Assembly (NCBI GenBank): GCA_004151065.3
Contig: NWUY0300011353.1
Location: 82,984 to 105,780, forward strand
Length of the DNA stretch: 22,797 nucleotides
Source of the DNA: Larix sibirica
Lineage: Eukaryota > Streptophyta > Pinopsida > Pinales > Pinaceae
Reading direction: 5' to 3'
The notes beneath the pieces are model-generated. The model saw only the letters and a list, made by a program, of their open reading frames with translations. It made no database searches and was not told the origin of the DNA. A program made the position numbers and the translations under genes. Positions 19,791 through 22,797 of the stretch are shown piece by piece (position 1 is the first letter of the stretch; each line of letters opens with the position of its first letter).

Positions 19791-22133
19791 TCTTCATATT
19801 TCTTGGTTCATGTCCTTTTTGGTTTTGATGGTTAATGGGTTGGTCCCAATGTCTATGTTCTTTTGGTTTCTCTAGTTTTATGGTTTATGGTCTGTGGTTA
19901 GTCTCTTTTTGTTAAGTCTTAAGTCCTTAGGTTGGCATTTCTTTCATAACCCTATTTGATATGGGAAGGCTACAAGAGGCAATTTTTGTAAATTTTATAT
20001 GCTAATTAAACACAATAGGTATAGATCAATAGATAGTAGTGGTGTTAGTAATAGTTTATCATCAGGATATATATACAAAACAAAGGCTGCATCTTCTCTT
20101 ATTGGTTCAACAATCCCAATGAAATAATATCATTCGGTGTATTGCATGCAAGAAAGAGATATAATTGATCAAGATATTGTTGCATTGTCGTTAGATAAAA
20201 TTCCTTAAAGGAAGATAATACTATCCAAGTTACAAGTTGGTGCTCTTGGTTTGATTGTCACTATTGTCCGACCACAACACTTGCAAGTTATCCATATGCC
20301 AATTGATTTATAAAGAATTCAGTTCCTATTTCCTAATTGGAATGAATGGTTTCTTAATGTTCAACCAAAATTCTAAATATGTTGGTCAAACATGATTTAT
20401 ATTATGCTTCCTAAGTGTGTAGAACTTAAATCAGTGAATATGCAATTTGTAAGTCTGTGCCCCAAAACCCAATTGATTATTACTTTTTAGTTTACAAAGA
20501 GAAAGTTGCTCCATCAATACCTAAGAGAGGAATGCTTAATTGCATCTTGATGTAAAAAAAAACAATAAAATAGATCGATCTAGCATAAATAAATACAAGC
20601 AATGCTTTGCTCTATGGTAATGTTTACCAATCATTTATACAATTATAAATATGCAAATTCAAACCAATAATCAATGGGAAATTGATGTTGATGTTTACTA
20701 AGGGAAGAAACATTCGAATGTCCAAGGGAAGAAATGTTCCAATGCTACCACCACTGAAATTGCTTTATTTCCTTCCATTTGTCATATCTATAATGTGTCA
20801 TATAAAAATATATTAATACATTTGTAATTGGTACATATGGCTATATGGAATCACTGTGATTGTAGGCTCTCATGACCACATAGAGTTATGAAGGAGATAA
20901 AGAAATGTTCAAGCTCTGACAATCTGCTCCTACGATGGACTACCACAGAACATCTATCAAATAGAAATGTTGAGAGATTGTTTCTTGTAATGGAAGCATT
21001 GATTAATTATTCCACATGCAATTCATATAAACTTCTCAATCATTTGGTAAGAGACTAGGTTAATTACTAAACATAGGGAAACTATGAATAACAATTAGGC
21101 TTATGATGGCTATTAAGGAATATTCTTTTACCTCGTCCCTCGATCTCCCTTGGGAAAATAGATGGATGGGATGGGTGTACTAATTGTTGTAATCAACCAT
21201 TCAATCGGCATAAATCAATTTTAAGCAAGAGTAACTCAAGTCCAAACCATCATGTGCTGCTTATTTGCTCACCACGCAAATAGAATCGAATAGAGCAATT
21301 TACTATGTTTTGTTGGTTGTAGATGCTAATTATTATAAAAAAGGTTAAGATCTCTATTTGTTGTGATTGAAAATCAAGAGAGGGTTTATTATGTATGTTT
21401 TTGTGTGGTTAGCAACAATGCCACAATAAGGATGGGGTAGATCATTAGCAAAACCAAGCATAACAGTGCCAAGGAACCAAAACCATTACACAACAAATGA
21501 AACACATCATCAGATACAGAGAATTTACCCTGGAAACCCAAATGGGGAAACCATCTTCGAATAGTGATGCTCAATCATTATTTTCAACAATTGTGGGGTT
21601 CCAATGCAGGCTCATGGCTCCCTAGGCCACTCAACAAGTTACATAGTCAATGTCCTCTTTTCCCTCCTCTCCTCTCTACCAAAATTTGGCCCCTTTTTAA
21701 TTTGAATGGTTGAAGGATATAAGCAGTGTTGGCTAAATAGAAAGCCACATGTTCTGGTCTCTTCATTTCACACTCCCTAATTTCATCTTTTTTCTCATTC
21801 ATTTTTTTTCATTTTCTTTTGTTTAATTTCTTAATGCTTGCATTGTCCCTTTTTCCAACCCTCAACCTTTTTCGATTGCTTGTGTGTACTAAGTCTCATC
21901 AATTATTTATCTTTGTTGCAGATCCATTTTAGGTCAATAAATCAATTTATCATCTCTTATCAAATTGTCATAGTTGGATTCCAACTATTTGTGTGTCCCA
22001 CTTTAATTGGCATTTCTTTGATTCATCTATAATCCTTGTAGAGAGAACAAGAGGGTTCCTTTTTTTTGTTCATGTGGACAAAGGCTAGACATCCCATGCC
22101 ATCGTGCTCCATCCTAACTCCAAACCTTTCAGT
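19791..22133. other. AT-rich sequence, no gene seen (presumed intron)
   Basis: No continuous coding-like frame, EF-hand coding sequence or structured RNA was recognised. A short duplication (AAGGGAAGAAACATTCGAATG / AAGGGAAGAAATGTTCCAATG, with related cores) lies at about 20700-20745. Confidence 0.45.
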
Positions 22134-22352
22134 ATTTTGTATTCTTAGCCTAGGACAACATGATCAAGAACCTATGGTTCCCTCATAAAATGCATACAGA
22201 GTCAACCTTTCTACGTCACGAAGGTGTTAAAGTTTGATGATTCATTATAATTTTGTATTGTGAGCATATGACAACATGTTTCAACAACCTATGGTTACCT
22301 CATAAAATGCATGCTAAGTCAATCTTTCTACGTCATGAAGGTGTTAGTGTTT
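22134..22352. repeat. Two tandem copies of a 116-bp unit
   Basis: Copies starting at 22134 and 22250 share ATTTTGTATT, GACAACATG, AACCTATGGTT, CCTCATAAAATGCAT and TTTCTACGTCA(C/T)GAAGGTGTTA. The ACGT core lies in the same place in both. Confidence 0.85.
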
Positions 22353-22451
22353 AGCCAATGGACCATGGTTCCAAGGTGCTTTCCTAAAGTTGCAGACTTT
22401 AACTTGCTACATGATAGGAGTAGATGATATATCTTGGAAATCTTGAAAACA

Positions 22452-22640
22452 TTAAAAATATACATTTTATTTTAGAATAATAACAATTTCAAACCTTATA
22501 AATGTTAAATTTAAAAATATATATTTATTTTTGAATAATAACAATTTGAAATTTCAAACTTCATATATATTAAATTTTAAAAATACACATTTTTTTAATA
22601 ATAATAATTTCAAATTTTATAAATGTTAAATTTGTTATTT
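22452..22640. repeat. Very AT-rich tandem repeat, about 58-64 bp, three copies
   Basis: AATAATAACAATTT or a variant recurs near 22476, 22534 and 22598, followed each time by AAA(C/T)TT, ATA and TTAAATTT. Units are degenerate. Confidence 0.7.
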
Positions 22641-22747
22641 TTGTAGAAGTTTGGAGTTGCAATATCTCTAGAAAATTATGAAAAAAGGCTAGACAAAATA
22701 ATAATTTTATAACTTATAACCTCAAAATTAAAAGCAATGCGCCCTTG

Positions 22748-22797
22748 CCTCCCCCATCACATCGCTATGACTAGGTGCCTCCCCCCATCACATCGCT
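22748..22797. repeat. Direct repeat of about 20 bp at the window edge
   Basis: GCCTCCCCCATCACATCGCT and the same string with one extra C occur about 29 bases apart, the second ending exactly at the last base of the window. A longer array may continue beyond the edge. Confidence 0.8.

Noticed and set aside
21389-21574. Hydrophobic minus-strand frame of about 60 residues
   Set aside because: It is short, has no homolog I recognise and lies in AT-rich sequence; likely chance.
17421-22797. Candidate second TPK exon with EF-hands
   Set aside because: I looked for an acceptor followed by EF-hand coding sequence and found none.

Overview
This window looks like nuclear DNA of a seed plant. The background is AT-rich and crowded with old retrotransposons. 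The one well-preserved gene is a plant-type two-pore potassium channel (TPK family) whose first coding exon runs into an intron longer than 5 kb. The combination of heavily decayed Ty3/gypsy elements, nested insertions and a very long intron suggests a large genome such as that of a gymnosperm, but this is inference. No bacterial, organellar or CRISPR features were seen.

Positions 1-5078 hold a minus-strand Ty3/gypsy (chromovirus-like) complex. Two decayed pol relics, A (about 585-2344) and B (about 2384-4995), lie head to tail. Three occurrences of the same LTR head (minus-strand TGATCYARGTGGATAC, with small variants) at 556, 2360 and 5078 mark the LTR starts, and two of them are preceded by a polypurine tract. 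Relic B is interrupted by a small DNA transposon (about 3564-3990) with 15-bp terminal inverted repeats and many GGATATCC palindromes.

Positions 5079-13839 form a second, plus-strand LTR element (called E2 here). The sequence at 5079-6088 is repeated in direct orientation at about 9828-10187 and 13226-13839. These read as the end of a left LTR and a right LTR that starts at 9337, just after a polypurine tract. The gypsy complex sits inside the left LTR, and a further block of about 3 kb (10188-13225, E3) sits inside the right LTR. The E2 interior carries only a decayed plus-strand reading frame with a Cys/His motif and Pro/Ser-rich 12-residue repeats; no reverse transcriptase or integrase was seen. 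E3 carries a GC-rich 75-bp tandem array full of hairpins and a broken gypsy gag fragment.

Positions 13840-16197 are AT-rich and contain small repeats. A strong-context upstream ATG lies just before the channel gene. TPK exon 1 occupies 16198-17414 and ends at a CAG/GTAAGT splice donor in the middle of the first EF-hand loop. The rest of the window, if the gene is intact, is intron or intron-like sequence. It contains several degenerate tandem repeats and an unidentified decayed reading frame (18863-19790). No second TPK exon was recognised.

The genes do not form a pathway. The layout is a single cellular gene beside a stack of transposable elements inserted one into another. The least expected items are the 75-bp hairpin satellite, the palindrome-rich inverted-repeat element, and the pol-less E2 family.
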